A DNA stretch of 64,000 bases, taken from Bradyrhizobium sp. 139 (GTDB lineage: Bacteria; Pseudomonadota; Alphaproteobacteria; Rhizobiales; Xanthobacteraceae). The DNA lies in NCBI RefSeq assembly GCF_023074175.1, contig NZ_JADPKS010000023.1, positions 62,001-126,000 of the forward strand, read 5' to 3'. This document shows, piece by piece, positions 43,765 to 50,721 of this stretch (the first letter of the stretch is position 1; the number at the start of each line of letters is the position of its first letter). The translations under genes were made by a program, and so were the position numbers. The notes below the pieces were generated by a model. That model was given only the letters and a program-made list of their open reading frames with translations, ran no database searches and had not been told where the DNA came from.

Positions 43765-43931
43765 GGTCAAATACCGGAAGAGGAAGCTAGCCGAAATGTC
43801 ACAGGTTTTGGGCCAAAAGCAAGCATCTTGGCGCACCATAGCGAATTCATCGTCTGCGGAAACGCAGCCGGAGGCGGATTGATACAAAATGCTAGCGAAA
43901 CGGCGCTGTCCGCGTTACTTGATCGGCCTTA

Positions 43932-45092
43932 ATGACCGACAACGCCCCCAAGGCAGAAGCGATCAAGGCCGACTTCGTACGCCTGCTGTCTGCTCGGATC
44001 AACGAGATCGCAGACAACCCCACGCAGATGCGGGAGATGGTTTATGAGCTGGCCCGGGTCAAGCTCTTAGAACAATTCACGCATGCGGATGTGCGAGAAT
44101 CTCGCGAACTCCAGCAGATCCTGGAACAGGCGATCCGAGAGGTCGAACGGTCCTGCGGGCTCAACGCTGCGCTCTCGCCGCCAAATGTCACGCCGGCCGG
44201 CGTTTCCGATGCTGTGCCGCTTAGCATTCCTTTGCCTCCAGCCATCCCGAAGGCGGCAGAACCACCACGCCGTGCTGTCGCGCCGTCTCGACCGCCGGGT
44301 GGGCCCAAGCGAAACGGCGCCTTCAATAGCCTCATCCGTTTGAGCGCGATCCTCTTGCTCATTACGGGTACCGGGGCAGCCCTCGTTTCTTGGCCACGAA
44401 TGAAGGCGCAATTCACCGCGCTGTGGCCGATCGCAACGCCGTCGCAGCGCTCCATCGGTGATGTGCGGCCTCAAGCGACTGCCGCTCCCAGCCGGTCTGA
44501 AAGCGAGACAGCCGAGCGGCTTCCGGACGGCCAAAAGGAAGCGCCTCCACAAACGCAACCGTCGATGCCCTTGCCGACGACCTTCGGCGTTTACGCGTTA
44601 AGCGACGGCCAGCTCCATGAGCTCAAATCGGTCCCCGGAAAAATTCCGGATCGCCGGGTCGCGATCTCGGCTGCGATCACGACGCCGAGTGCGACCACAC
44701 TGACCAGCGGAGATGTTAGATTTATCGTCTTCAGGCCTGACGGCGGCATCGAAATGAATGGGACCGAAGTTCGGGTGGTGGCAAAAGTCTCGCGGGCGAT
44801 GGGCGTCGACGCAACCGGGAAAGCGGCGATGGTCAGTGCCGGCGATTCCTGGGTCATTCGCAGCATGTCCTTCCCCTACAAAGTGGGCCCCGTGGAGGAT
44901 CAACCGAGAATGTTGTTGCTCCAGCCGGAACAGGACGGCTTTACGCTTACGCCCGGCCGCTACGTCGTGGTGGTCAAGGGTATGGGCTATGACTTCAGTG
45001 TGGCCGGAATGGTCACAGATCCCAATCAGTGCGTGGAACGCATCAATGCCACGAACGGCGCGTTCTACTCGCCCTGCCCGCCGCGACGCTAG
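43932..45092 (+). CDS. Single-span hypothetical protein with Pro-rich linkers, 386 aa
   Basis: The N-terminal 75 residues are helical and cytosolic (LLSARINEIADNPTQMREMV, ELARVKLLEQF). A Pro-rich linker leads to one membrane span (FNSLIRLSAILLLITGTGAA, about 132-150). A second Pro/Gln-rich stretch leads to a C-terminal beta-rich periplasmic domain (VYALSDGQLHELKSVPGKIP, then VRFIVFRPDGGIE and LTPGRYVVVVKGMGYDFSVA). It could connect cytosolic and periplasmic events, but no family is recognised. It is the longest orphan of the right flank and seems conserved in structure, with no sign of frame damage. Confidence 0.75.
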   Translation: MTDNAPKAEAIKADFVRLLSARINEIADNPTQMREMVYELARVKLLEQFTHADVRESRELQQILEQAIREVERSCGLNAALSPPNVTPAGVSDAVPLSIPLPPAIPKAAEPPRRAVAPSRPPGGPKRNGAFNSLIRLSAILLLITGTGAALVSWPRMKAQFTALWPIATPSQRSIGDVRPQATAAPSRSESETAERLPDGQKEAPPQTQPSMPLPTTFGVYALSDGQLHELKSVPGKIPDRRVAISAAITTPSATTLTSGDVRFIVFRPDGGIEMNGTEVRVVAKVSRAMGVDATGKAAMVSAGDSWVIRSMSFPYKVGPVEDQPRMLLLQPEQDGFTLTPGRYVVVVKGMGYDFSVAGMVTDPNQCVERINATNGAFYSPCPPRR

Positions 45093-45103
45093 TCACAGAG
45101 CAG

Positions 45104-45373
45104 CTATTTGCTGCCGTTGGCCGCATCGGCTGGCGCGTCGTCAACCTTGCCGTTATTCGCGACGCACTTCTTGAAGTAGTCGCGCTGGTCCTTGGCCGTT
45201 CCCTTGCTGCTGCCGGCGGCCGGGTTGCCGATCTGTTTTGGCGGAAAGGCCTTGGCCACCGCTGCGTCGCAGGTACGGGCCACCTCAGCAGTTATGGCTG
45301 AAGCCGTCGCGGGCGCGGCGAGCGTCAATACAAATGCAAATCCGATCAATGTCTGCGCATTTCTGGCGGGCAC
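45104..45373 (-). CDS. Small exported protein, 89 aa
   Basis: The GTG at 45373 follows AAAGGAGCG at good spacing, which decides the start over the open frame reaching 45439. A signal peptide (TLIGFAFVLTLAAPATASA) leads to a short mature protein with two Cys (VARTCDAAVAKAF and FKKCVANNG) and a polar tail. Two cysteines in an exported domain suggest a disulfide. No family or partner is recognised. Confidence 0.65.
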   Translation of the reverse strand: MPARNAQTLIGFAFVLTLAAPATASAITAEVARTCDAAVAKAFPPKQIGNPAAGSSKGTAKDQRDYFKKCVANNGKVDDAPADAANGSK

Positions 45374-45602
45374 TCTTCGCTCCTTTGCCGATCCAAGGCC
45401 TCTCTTGGGGAACCATACCAAAAAGCATCGAGGCGCCAAGCGTAAAGCCGCGCAAGCGATGCCCCATTCTCCTTTGAGTGCCCCGTATCACCAATTCCCT
45501 CCGGACGGCCTTGCATCGATTGAGGGCCTTCTCTGTTGATCCCCGGAACTGTCGTTGCGCCTGTCGATTACAATTCGATTACACGCGCGAAAGGAAACGA
45601 CC

Positions 45603-46040
45603 ATGTCAAACAAGGTAGCATTGTTCCTGATAGCCGCTGTCGCGTTGGGGCCGGTTTCGGTCTGGGCCCAGGGCGGTGGCGGCGGTGGAGGCAGCGGTGG
45701 AGGCGGCTCGGGTGCCGCGGGAAGTGCATCGTCGTCTTCCTCCTCGGCAGGCGCAGGCACCGGCACTGGTGCGAGTTCGGGCAACACGGCCGTCGGCACC
45801 TCTTCGCAGATGTCGACGCCCGGCATGGGCACGGCCGATCAGGCGACGCAAACGGGCGATACTTCGTCACAGCCCGGAGCGGGCACGCGGCAACTCCCGA
45901 ACGCCCAGCCTAACCAGACCACCGGGAGCGCCAACGAAACACCCGCACAGGCTCAAGCCCGTCGCAATGCCGGGGTGGGCCATGCTCCAAATGGCCAGCC
46001 GATCGGCTCGCCCGGAACAGGCACCGGCGGCAACGACTAG
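45603..46040 (+). CDS. Exported low-complexity protein with GHA-x-NG motif, 145 aa
   Basis: ATG 45603 (MSNKVALFLI) follows AAAGGAAA. A signal peptide (residues 1-22, ending VWAQ) precedes a Gly-run and Ser-run region, then GTSSQ elements and one C-terminal motif, RRNAGVGHAPNGQPIG, ending GTGTGGND. It is a paralogue of the longer two-motif protein at 2285-2929. The repeated, Gly/Ser/Thr-rich nature suggests an extended secreted or wall-exposed chain. Function is unknown to me. Confidence 0.75.
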   Translation: MSNKVALFLIAAVALGPVSVWAQGGGGGGGSGGGGSGAAGSASSSSSSAGAGTGTGASSGNTAVGTSSQMSTPGMGTADQATQTGDTSSQPGAGTRQLPNAQPNQTTGSANETPAQAQARRNAGVGHAPNGQPIGSPGTGTGGND

Positions 46041-46158
46041 CCTGGATGCTGGAGGAAGTGACCCAATGCCACCTGGCGGGGTCTGAAAAGATGTGCGCGC
46101 GCCCTCAGGAACAGCTGGAAGATTGGCCATCCCACGCCTTCCAAGCCGCTACCAACGG

Positions 46159-46437
46159 TCAGACGTAGCCTGAATTTTCCGTCTGCTCTGCCCGGCTCTG
46201 CGCCATCCACACCCGCCAGGCCCCTTCGTGCTTGGAATAAAGCTCAAGCCATCGGATTTCGCCGGCTGCAACGGTCCCTCCGCTCACATCATGTTCGACC
46301 ACTGGATGAGCATTCATCGATGGAAGGTCCAGCTCTTCAAATTCCGCCGTCTCGTCCAGCGAGAGGCCGATCAGGACACGCCGCCCTTGTTGATCGACAA
46401 AATACCTGCGCGGCGCATTGCGCCTCTGATCAATCAT
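46159..46437 (-). CDS. Small hypothetical protein, 92 aa
   Basis: ATG 46437 (MIDQRRNAPRRYFVDQQGRR) has GAGG eight bases upstream and overlaps the stop of the preceding gene (ATGATTGA), so translation is probably coupled. The product has a basic start, a middle block (VLIGLSLDETAEFEELDLPS) and a Trp-rich end (IRWLELYSKHEGAWRVWMAQ). I recall this pattern as a repeated orphan family of Bradyrhizobium. A shorter derivative may exist at 48800-48897. No function is known to me. Confidence 0.7.
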   Translation of the reverse strand: MIDQRRNAPRRYFVDQQGRRVLIGLSLDETAEFEELDLPSMNAHPVVEHDVSGGTVAAGEIRWLELYSKHEGAWRVWMAQSRAEQTENSGYV

Positions 46438-46564
46438 TGCGACGGCCCTCACTGATGATCCAGGGACCTGGAAGATCTTTCAGCCGCCGGCCATAGGTAC
46501 AAGCAAAAGCAGTCAGAAGCAGGACGCAAATTGTCGTGCCCAGCAATGTAATCACATACGCCAT
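46430..46564 (-). CDS. Single-span membrane microprotein, 44 aa
   Basis: ATG 46564 begins MAYVITLLGTTICVLLLTAF, a membrane helix, followed by the polar tail ACTYGRRLKDLPGPWIISEG and RRND. Its TGA at 46430-46432 lies inside the start of the next gene, forming an eight-base overlap that ties the two together. The small size and clean hydrophobic helix support a true gene, although the ribosome binding site is weak. Confidence 0.55.
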   Translation of the reverse strand: MAYVITLLGTTICVLLLTAFACTYGRRLKDLPGPWIISEGRRND

Positions 46565-46757
46565 CTACGCTTACCCACGCGGCCCCGCAAAATCGCGGCG
46601 GCTAAACTCTCGCAATCAAACCGCCAGGCTTCTAAGCCACGGCCCCAATGCTCACAAGGACAGCGACAAGTTAACCTAACCGCAGATGGTTTATTCCGGC
46701 GCCGCTGTGATCGAGATCAAGACAGGATCAATCTGTCGATCGCGCCGATCCTTGCCA

Positions 46758-46967
46758 TCACGATGGACGCTGGCTTCGGCCGGCTCCCATTGAGGCCGGA
46801 CTATAGGGCGCATAGAGACGGTATCGCGCTGATCGCTTGCGGGAGCGCCACGCCCGCACACCGTAACCGCAGCAAAAGCCAGCCGCAAAAATCGAAGCCA
46901 AAACCAAGACTGCCGCCATTTGGAATGTTCCCACGTTTTTCGGAACGTCCCTCCCGAAGTATTTCAT
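46758..46967 (-). CDS. Small single-span membrane protein, 69 aa
   Basis: A helix (MAAVLVLASIFAAGFCCGYG) followed by a strongly basic segment (VRAWRSRKRSARYRLYAPY) gives a typical N-out or N-in single-span protein with a positively charged cytosolic tail. The start could be ATG 46967 or, better matched to the span, ATG 46919. I associate the GYGVRAWRSRKR pattern with short Bradyrhizobium membrane proteins. No function is recognised. Confidence 0.5.
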   Translation of the reverse strand: MKYFGRDVPKNVGTFQMAAVLVLASIFAAGFCCGYGVRAWRSRKRSARYRLYAPYSPASMGAGRSQRPS

Positions 46968-47352
46968 CTCGTCGTTGTGACGACATCAAGATCGACGCCG
47001 CTGAAAGTTTTGTCAGACGAAGATGAAGTTTGTGCAACGTATTGCCTGAAGATTGGTCGTCACGTGAGAGAACGGCAGCATCCGCCCTGCGCTCGGGCCC
47101 AGCACGCGATCCCGTGCTGCGGCGATCGGCGAGCGATTTCGCAATGACGGCGAGCATTTCGCCATGCAGGTTCAAGAAGCAAAAGTCCCTCAACCAGTGC
47201 AGGCTTGATCGAAACGCTTCGCCGCACCGTCATGGGCACGAAAGTCTCCGCGCGCCAGATCGTCATCGAGGTGACCGTGCGCGAGCAGCGAGTACTTTAA
47301 CGATATTCTTGTCTTTCGAAGCGAAACGCCCCTCGGCCGGCTATGCTGGGCG
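46968..47352. other. Stretch without a convincing gene
   Basis: About 385 bases with frames on both strands (for example 46801-47193 minus and 47030-47401 plus) that look random. The promoter of the VanZ-like gene at 47353 should lie at its right end. Confidence 0.4.
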
Positions 47353-47718
47353 ATGCGCCGAAATCACCTCTTCGCAGCTGCGGGAATCTGCCTCGCCCTG
47401 ATCGTCTACGCCACCTTGGCAAGGCTTGCGGGGAGGCCGGCGCTGGCGGGGCATCACGAGGCCTATTGGGTCGTCGTGATCGAGCGCTTCAGCGCCTATG
47501 GGCTGTTGGGCTTTCTTCTGTCCTTCCTCCTGCCCGGACGGATCGCTTTGGCCTGCTCATTTGTCGTGGCTGTCGCGATGGGGTTGGAGCTCCTGCAGGC
47601 GCTCATACCCGATCGTGATCCCGGCTTCCTGGATGTGCTGCAGAAAGCGGCAGGTGGCACCGTCGGTGTGATCCTCGCCCAGACGATCTTGGCCTTCTTG
47701 CCCAGACCCCCGTCCTGA
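47353..47718 (+). CDS. VanZ-like membrane protein, 121 aa
   Basis: About four hydrophobic segments with the VanZ-type elements ERFSAYGLLGFLLSFLLPGR and LELLQALIPDRDPGFLDVL, then KAAGGTVGVILAQTIL. The protein at 7925-8317 aligns with it over these blocks (EHFAAFLVLG and LEGLQLLTPDRHGRLVDAM), so they are paralogues. The role of VanZ-like proteins in Gram-negative bacteria is poorly defined. It is a single gene facing the convergent gene at 47751. Confidence 0.75.
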   Translation: MRRNHLFAAAGICLALIVYATLARLAGRPALAGHHEAYWVVVIERFSAYGLLGFLLSFLLPGRIALACSFVVAVAMGLELLQALIPDRDPGFLDVLQKAAGGTVGVILAQTILAFLPRPPS

Positions 47719-47750
47719 AGTCGGCGGGGCAGGCATACGTGCGGGGAAAT

Positions 47751-48035
47751 TTAAGCCGACCCGTGCCTCCTGCGGAACTCATCCGGCGTCAGGAGTTCTG
47801 CCATCTGGAGATGCGTCACCTGGAGCGCCTCGATGGCGCTATCCAGATCAAAATCGGCCTCGCGGACAGAGGCGAAGAATTTGGCCGTCAGCGCCAGATC
47901 GAGTTTAACGCGGGTTGCGCCATCGCGACTTTTGCGACGGTCGAGCGACAAATGGATGGCCCGCATTCTGGCTTCTGCAGGCGTGCAGCCACTAAGCGTC
48001 GCGAGTTCGTCATAAGTCATCCAGATCTGTGGCAT
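47751..48035 (-). CDS. Small hypothetical protein, possible DNA-binding fold, 94 aa
   Basis: The N-terminal half (MPQIWMTYDELATLSGCTPA, then EARMRAIHLSLDRRKSRDGA) reads like a short helix-turn-helix with a wing: a helix, TLSGCTPAEAR turn, and a basic segment. The remainder is helical and ends with TPDEFRRRHG. I recall related orphans in Bradyrhizobium. No partner or target can be named. It is convergent with the VanZ-like gene. Confidence 0.65.
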   Translation of the reverse strand: MPQIWMTYDELATLSGCTPAEARMRAIHLSLDRRKSRDGATRVKLDLALTAKFFASVREADFDLDSAIEALQVTHLQMAELLTPDEFRRRHGSA

Positions 48036-48204
48036 GTTTCAGTCCGTCCTTTACAGGAGCATCAACTTATTTTTGGTGCTTAAAGGTACGGTTGCCGCGA
48101 TGCGGTTGCCGACGGTTTCGCAACGACAGAGTCAACGCAGGGCTAAGACGAAGAACGACAAGTGTGCCGAGGCCACCGGCGGGTTGCATACAGCGAAGAT
48201 CGCT

Positions 48205-48322
48205 CCATGCTCACCTGATCGATCCACCGTTGCTCAATAACCGGCCGACATCGATACCGGGGCCGATGCCACCGGAACCTGACGCTGCTATCCAATCAGG
48301 GCAACAGCATGCTCGCGATTTA
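48205..48322 (+). pseudogene. 3' relic of a PPP-type phosphatase gene
   Basis: The bases from 48238 to 48322 align with the end of the intact phosphatase gene (41378-41453): the part reading DIDTG-DATG, then after a one-base shift NLTLLSNQGNSMLAI and TAG, versus NIDTGAYATG, NLTLLTIQGDSLLAI and TAG. Weaker DNA similarity reaches back to about 48205. The rest of the gene is missing and the frame is broken, so it is a fossil of a second copy. Confidence 0.75.
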
Positions 48323-48325
48323 GCG

Positions 48326-48748
48326 TCAGTTGGTGGGACTCGCCGGGGGCCGGAATTCCGGGAAGCGGCTCAGCATTGCTGCCTTCAGGAACCTGAAATG
48401 GGCGATCGAGGCGCCGAGCTCCTTGAGCCGGCGCTGGCCGTTCAGGATCTCCTTGTCGAACAGATCCTGGTGGTGATTGTCCAGCGCCTCGCGCTCGAGA
48501 TATTCGTCGTCACCATTGCCGATAGTCACGGCGGCGCGCGCCAGCACGTCTTCCACCCGGCGATTGAGACCCGACTGCTCGTGCTCCGCCGCATGCAGGG
48601 CGTCATCGATCGCAATCATGATGGCTTCAATGCGCGTGCGATCCGTTTCGGCGTCGCGTTCGGGCGAGCGCGCGCGGAACGTCTGCTCTCCCCCGAAACG
48701 ATCCTTCAGGAAGCTATGGGTGCGGGCCCGCAGGAAGAGCTGAAACAT
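48326..48748 (-). CDS. Helical hypothetical protein, 140 aa
   Basis: A soluble, almost wholly helical and acidic-basic mixed protein: RTRIEAIMIAIDDALHAAEH, EQSGLNRRVEDVLARAAVTI, DDEYLEREALDNHHQDLFDK and NGQRRLKELGASIAHFRFLK. This resembles a long alpha-hairpin or coiled coil. No signal peptide or membrane span. No family is recognised. Its stop lies four bases from the phosphatase relic. Confidence 0.6.
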   Translation of the reverse strand: MFQLFLRARTHSFLKDRFGGEQTFRARSPERDAETDRTRIEAIMIAIDDALHAAEHEQSGLNRRVEDVLARAAVTIGNGDDEYLEREALDNHHQDLFDKEILNGQRRLKELGASIAHFRFLKAAMLSRFPEFRPPASPTN

Positions 48749-48799
48749 GCGTGCATTTTCCGGTTCGAAGCGCCAGACCAGAAAATGGGTCCGGGACGG

Positions 48800-48897
48800 T
48801 TAATAAAGATTGAATCCTTCGCGCCGCTCGGTGCGGCTTTGCGCCATCCAGGCTCTCCAGGCGCCCTCCGTGGCGCGTTGTTCGTCGGGCTCGTCAT
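48800..48897 (-). pseudogene. Possible deleted derivative of the 46159-46437 gene family
   Basis: From ATG 48897 one frame reads MTSPTNNAPRR, recalling the MIDQRRNAPRR start of the gene at 46159. Another frame ends EGAWRAWMAQSRTERREGFN, matching EGAWRVWMAQSRAEQTENSG there. The middle block is missing and the two ends are in different frames, so it looks like a gene reduced by an internal deletion. Chance resemblance of the short N-terminal part is possible. Confidence 0.35.
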
Positions 48898-49028
48898 GGC
48901 GTCTTCCCGAAATCCCATCATGGCCCACTCCCTTGCTGCACGCAAACCGCAACGCGGTCGCTGATTTTCTCGTCATGCCAGGGATCTTTTGGGCAGCACC
49001 TTGCATGCGAAGCGATCGGGCTCGTGCG

Positions 49029-49184
49029 TCAAGCGAAGAACCAGAGGAACAATCGCACCAGCAACAGCGTGATGAAATACACCCAGCCCGCCATCGCGAT
49101 CAGCGCGACGCTGAAAAAGGCGCCTTCAAACGCCCGTTCTCTGAGCTTCGTGAGAGGAAGTGCCGCTCGTGCTTTCCGAAGCAT
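49029..49184 (-). CDS. Single-span membrane microprotein, 51 aa
   Basis: ATG 49184 starts MLRKARAALPLTKLRERAFE, a basic amphipathic segment, followed by a long hydrophobic helix (GAFFSVALIAMAGWVYFITL, LLVRLFLWFF) with an aromatic end and TGA at 49029-49031. The positive-inside N-terminus and clean helix support a real small membrane protein. The ribosome binding site is poor (AAGA). I recall similar short Bradyrhizobium proteins with a VALIAMAGW core. Confidence 0.55.
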   Translation of the reverse strand: MLRKARAALPLTKLRERAFEGAFFSVALIAMAGWVYFITLLLVRLFLWFFA

Positions 49185-49822
49185 CTCGGTCTTCTTGATT
49201 TGTTGAGTTTGACGTGTTCGTGGCCGCGTGCGCGACCATAGCCGAACGAATTCGACGATCTCGTGACGACTCGTCTGAGAGAAGCGCGATCCTGCTCGTC
49301 GCAGATCCCTGCCGCAGGCATGCGATGCAAGTGAATCTATTCTCGTTCGAAGCCGCCGCGATCAACGCGGAGCGCGACTCAATTGAATGTGATTCTTCGA
49401 ATCTGCGCGGTGCCCTCGCGACAATCATTCCTGGTCGCGCACAAATCTTGACGCCGGGACCACGGGGTCGCGCGATGTCCGCCACGGGAAGACGGAGCGC
49501 GTGATGCGCCCTGCCCCGGCAACCCGGCTTCGCATCAAGGAGCGCCGGAGGCGGGCTGGAGGGGTGGTCGGCGGTCCAGAACCGGCTTGCTCCGACGTCA
49601 ACAGGGTTTATCTCGAAAACCCCCGTGGTTATACGGAGCGCTACGCGCCGATTTCATCCCGGTAAGGTTGAGCAGTTAGCTTAATCCGCGTTGTTTGTTG
49701 CGAACGTCAGCGGATCGCATATCCATCTTCGCACCGGGCTCCCCAGGCCCGGCCCCACCCAAGCAAAGCCGTCGAGCGAACATGGGTCCGCTTGGCGGCT
49801 TTGTCTTTGTGTCGACGAGAGG
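49185..49822. other. Long stretch without a convincing gene
   Basis: About 640 bases. Overlapping frames on both strands near 49126-49504 have no family signature or supported start. GC-rich direct and inverted fragments occur near 49540-49580 but form no clear hairpin terminator. The promoter of the small gene at 49823 should lie at its right end. Confidence 0.4.
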
Positions 49823-50008
49823 ATGAATTCGGTTATGGCGCGCAGGCCCTGGTCGTTCAAGGAAGACCGCCGGCTGATGGAGTTGGCCAAGTCTTCGACT
49901 TCGCTGGAAGAGGCAGCGAAACTTCTCGGGCGCCCGCCCGATGCGATCAAGCGCATGGCCTTGCGCCTTGGCCTGTCGTTGAAATCCAGGGGCTCCAAGA
50001 AGGGATAG
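49823..50008 (+). CDS. Small SANT/Myb-like hypothetical protein, 61 aa
   Basis: ATG 49823 (MNSVMARRPW) or 49835 starts a basic protein whose core, RRPWSFKEDRRLMELAKSST, then SLEEAAKLLGRPPDAIKRMA, follows the three-helix SANT/Myb pattern with the first Trp and spaced hydrophobic residues. Such short proteins probably bind DNA. It is a single gene, convergent with the GrlR-like gene. Confidence 0.65.
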   Translation: MNSVMARRPWSFKEDRRLMELAKSSTSLEEAAKLLGRPPDAIKRMALRLGLSLKSRGSKKG

Positions 50009-50133
50009 CGTCAGCCGCGCGCGACAGGTCTGCTGCGCGCTACGGTCCGCGAGTGTTGCGCAATGCATGGACGAAACGAAGTCCCTGTTTCGCCATCTGC
50101 CCGCGCAGCTCGCCGCCAGGATTAACTGGCACC

Positions 50134-50580
50134 TCAAGACCCAGGCGCCTTGGTCGGCGTGAACGGATGACGCGGCCGGGAACGGCTGTCGAGACCCTTG
50201 GGCAGCTTGTCGGCATTGAGCTTCACGACCGCGCATTTGGCGTCGTCTGCCGGCGCATCTTCCTGGCTGTAAATCAGCGTCGCATCGAACTTCACGTCGG
50301 GCGCTTCCTTGGCCGTTCCCGAACAGGTCGCAACAAGGCCGTTGCACACACCCGAGAGTTTGACCTCGACCTCATCAGGGCCAAACACGCTCGGCGGGCC
50401 GTCAGCATGCCGGTTCACGGTCAGGACGGCCGAGAAGTGCCGCTCATCGACGCGATAGGAACCACCATAAGCAAAGAAGCTGTCGCAGCCCGAGATCCGG
50501 CCCTCGACCAGGTCCACGACGCCGGTGCCCTGACCACGGGGAGTCCTGAACCAGGCAGCGTACTTACCGTCTCTCAGCAT
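50134..50580 (-). CDS. GrlR-like small beta-rich protein, 148 aa
   Basis: ATG 50580 (MLRDGKYAAWFRTPRGQGTG) opens the pattern of the GrlR/T3SS-negative-regulator fold: VVDLVEGRISGCDSFFAYGG, then SYRVDERHFSAVLTVNRHAD and a C-terminal strand pair with Cys residues (CNGLVATCSGTA). In enterobacteria GrlR binds the activator GrlA, but in alphaproteobacteria this small lipocalin-like fold is an orphan. The GC-rich tail (SRSRPRHPF) is basic. It follows the chemotaxis operon on the same strand with a gap of about 140 bases, so its membership is unclear. The start upstream at 50718 is less likely. Confidence 0.7.
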   Translation of the reverse strand: MLRDGKYAAWFRTPRGQGTGVVDLVEGRISGCDSFFAYGGSYRVDERHFSAVLTVNRHADGPPSVFGPDEVEVKLSGVCNGLVATCSGTAKEAPDVKFDATLIYSQEDAPADDAKCAVVKLNADKLPKGLDSRSRPRHPFTPTKAPGS

Positions 50581-50721
50581 GAGACATTTCCCAACGTGAA
50601 AATTGGGCTGTATTTGCAACCAACTCTGGGGCGCGACAATGACCGAACTGCCTGCCCTTGGAGCAGGGTTAATCCCCCGAAAACCCAATCCATCGAATTG
50701 CCGCGACGCCGGCGGCAAACG

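Noticed and set aside
45670..45760. Gly- and Ser-codon repeats considered as a repeat array or CRISPR-like element
   Set aside because: They are simple in-frame codon runs inside a secreted low-complexity protein, without spacers.
49214..49504. A 96-codon plus-strand frame
   Set aside because: An equally long frame lies on the opposite strand, and neither has a signature or a supported start.
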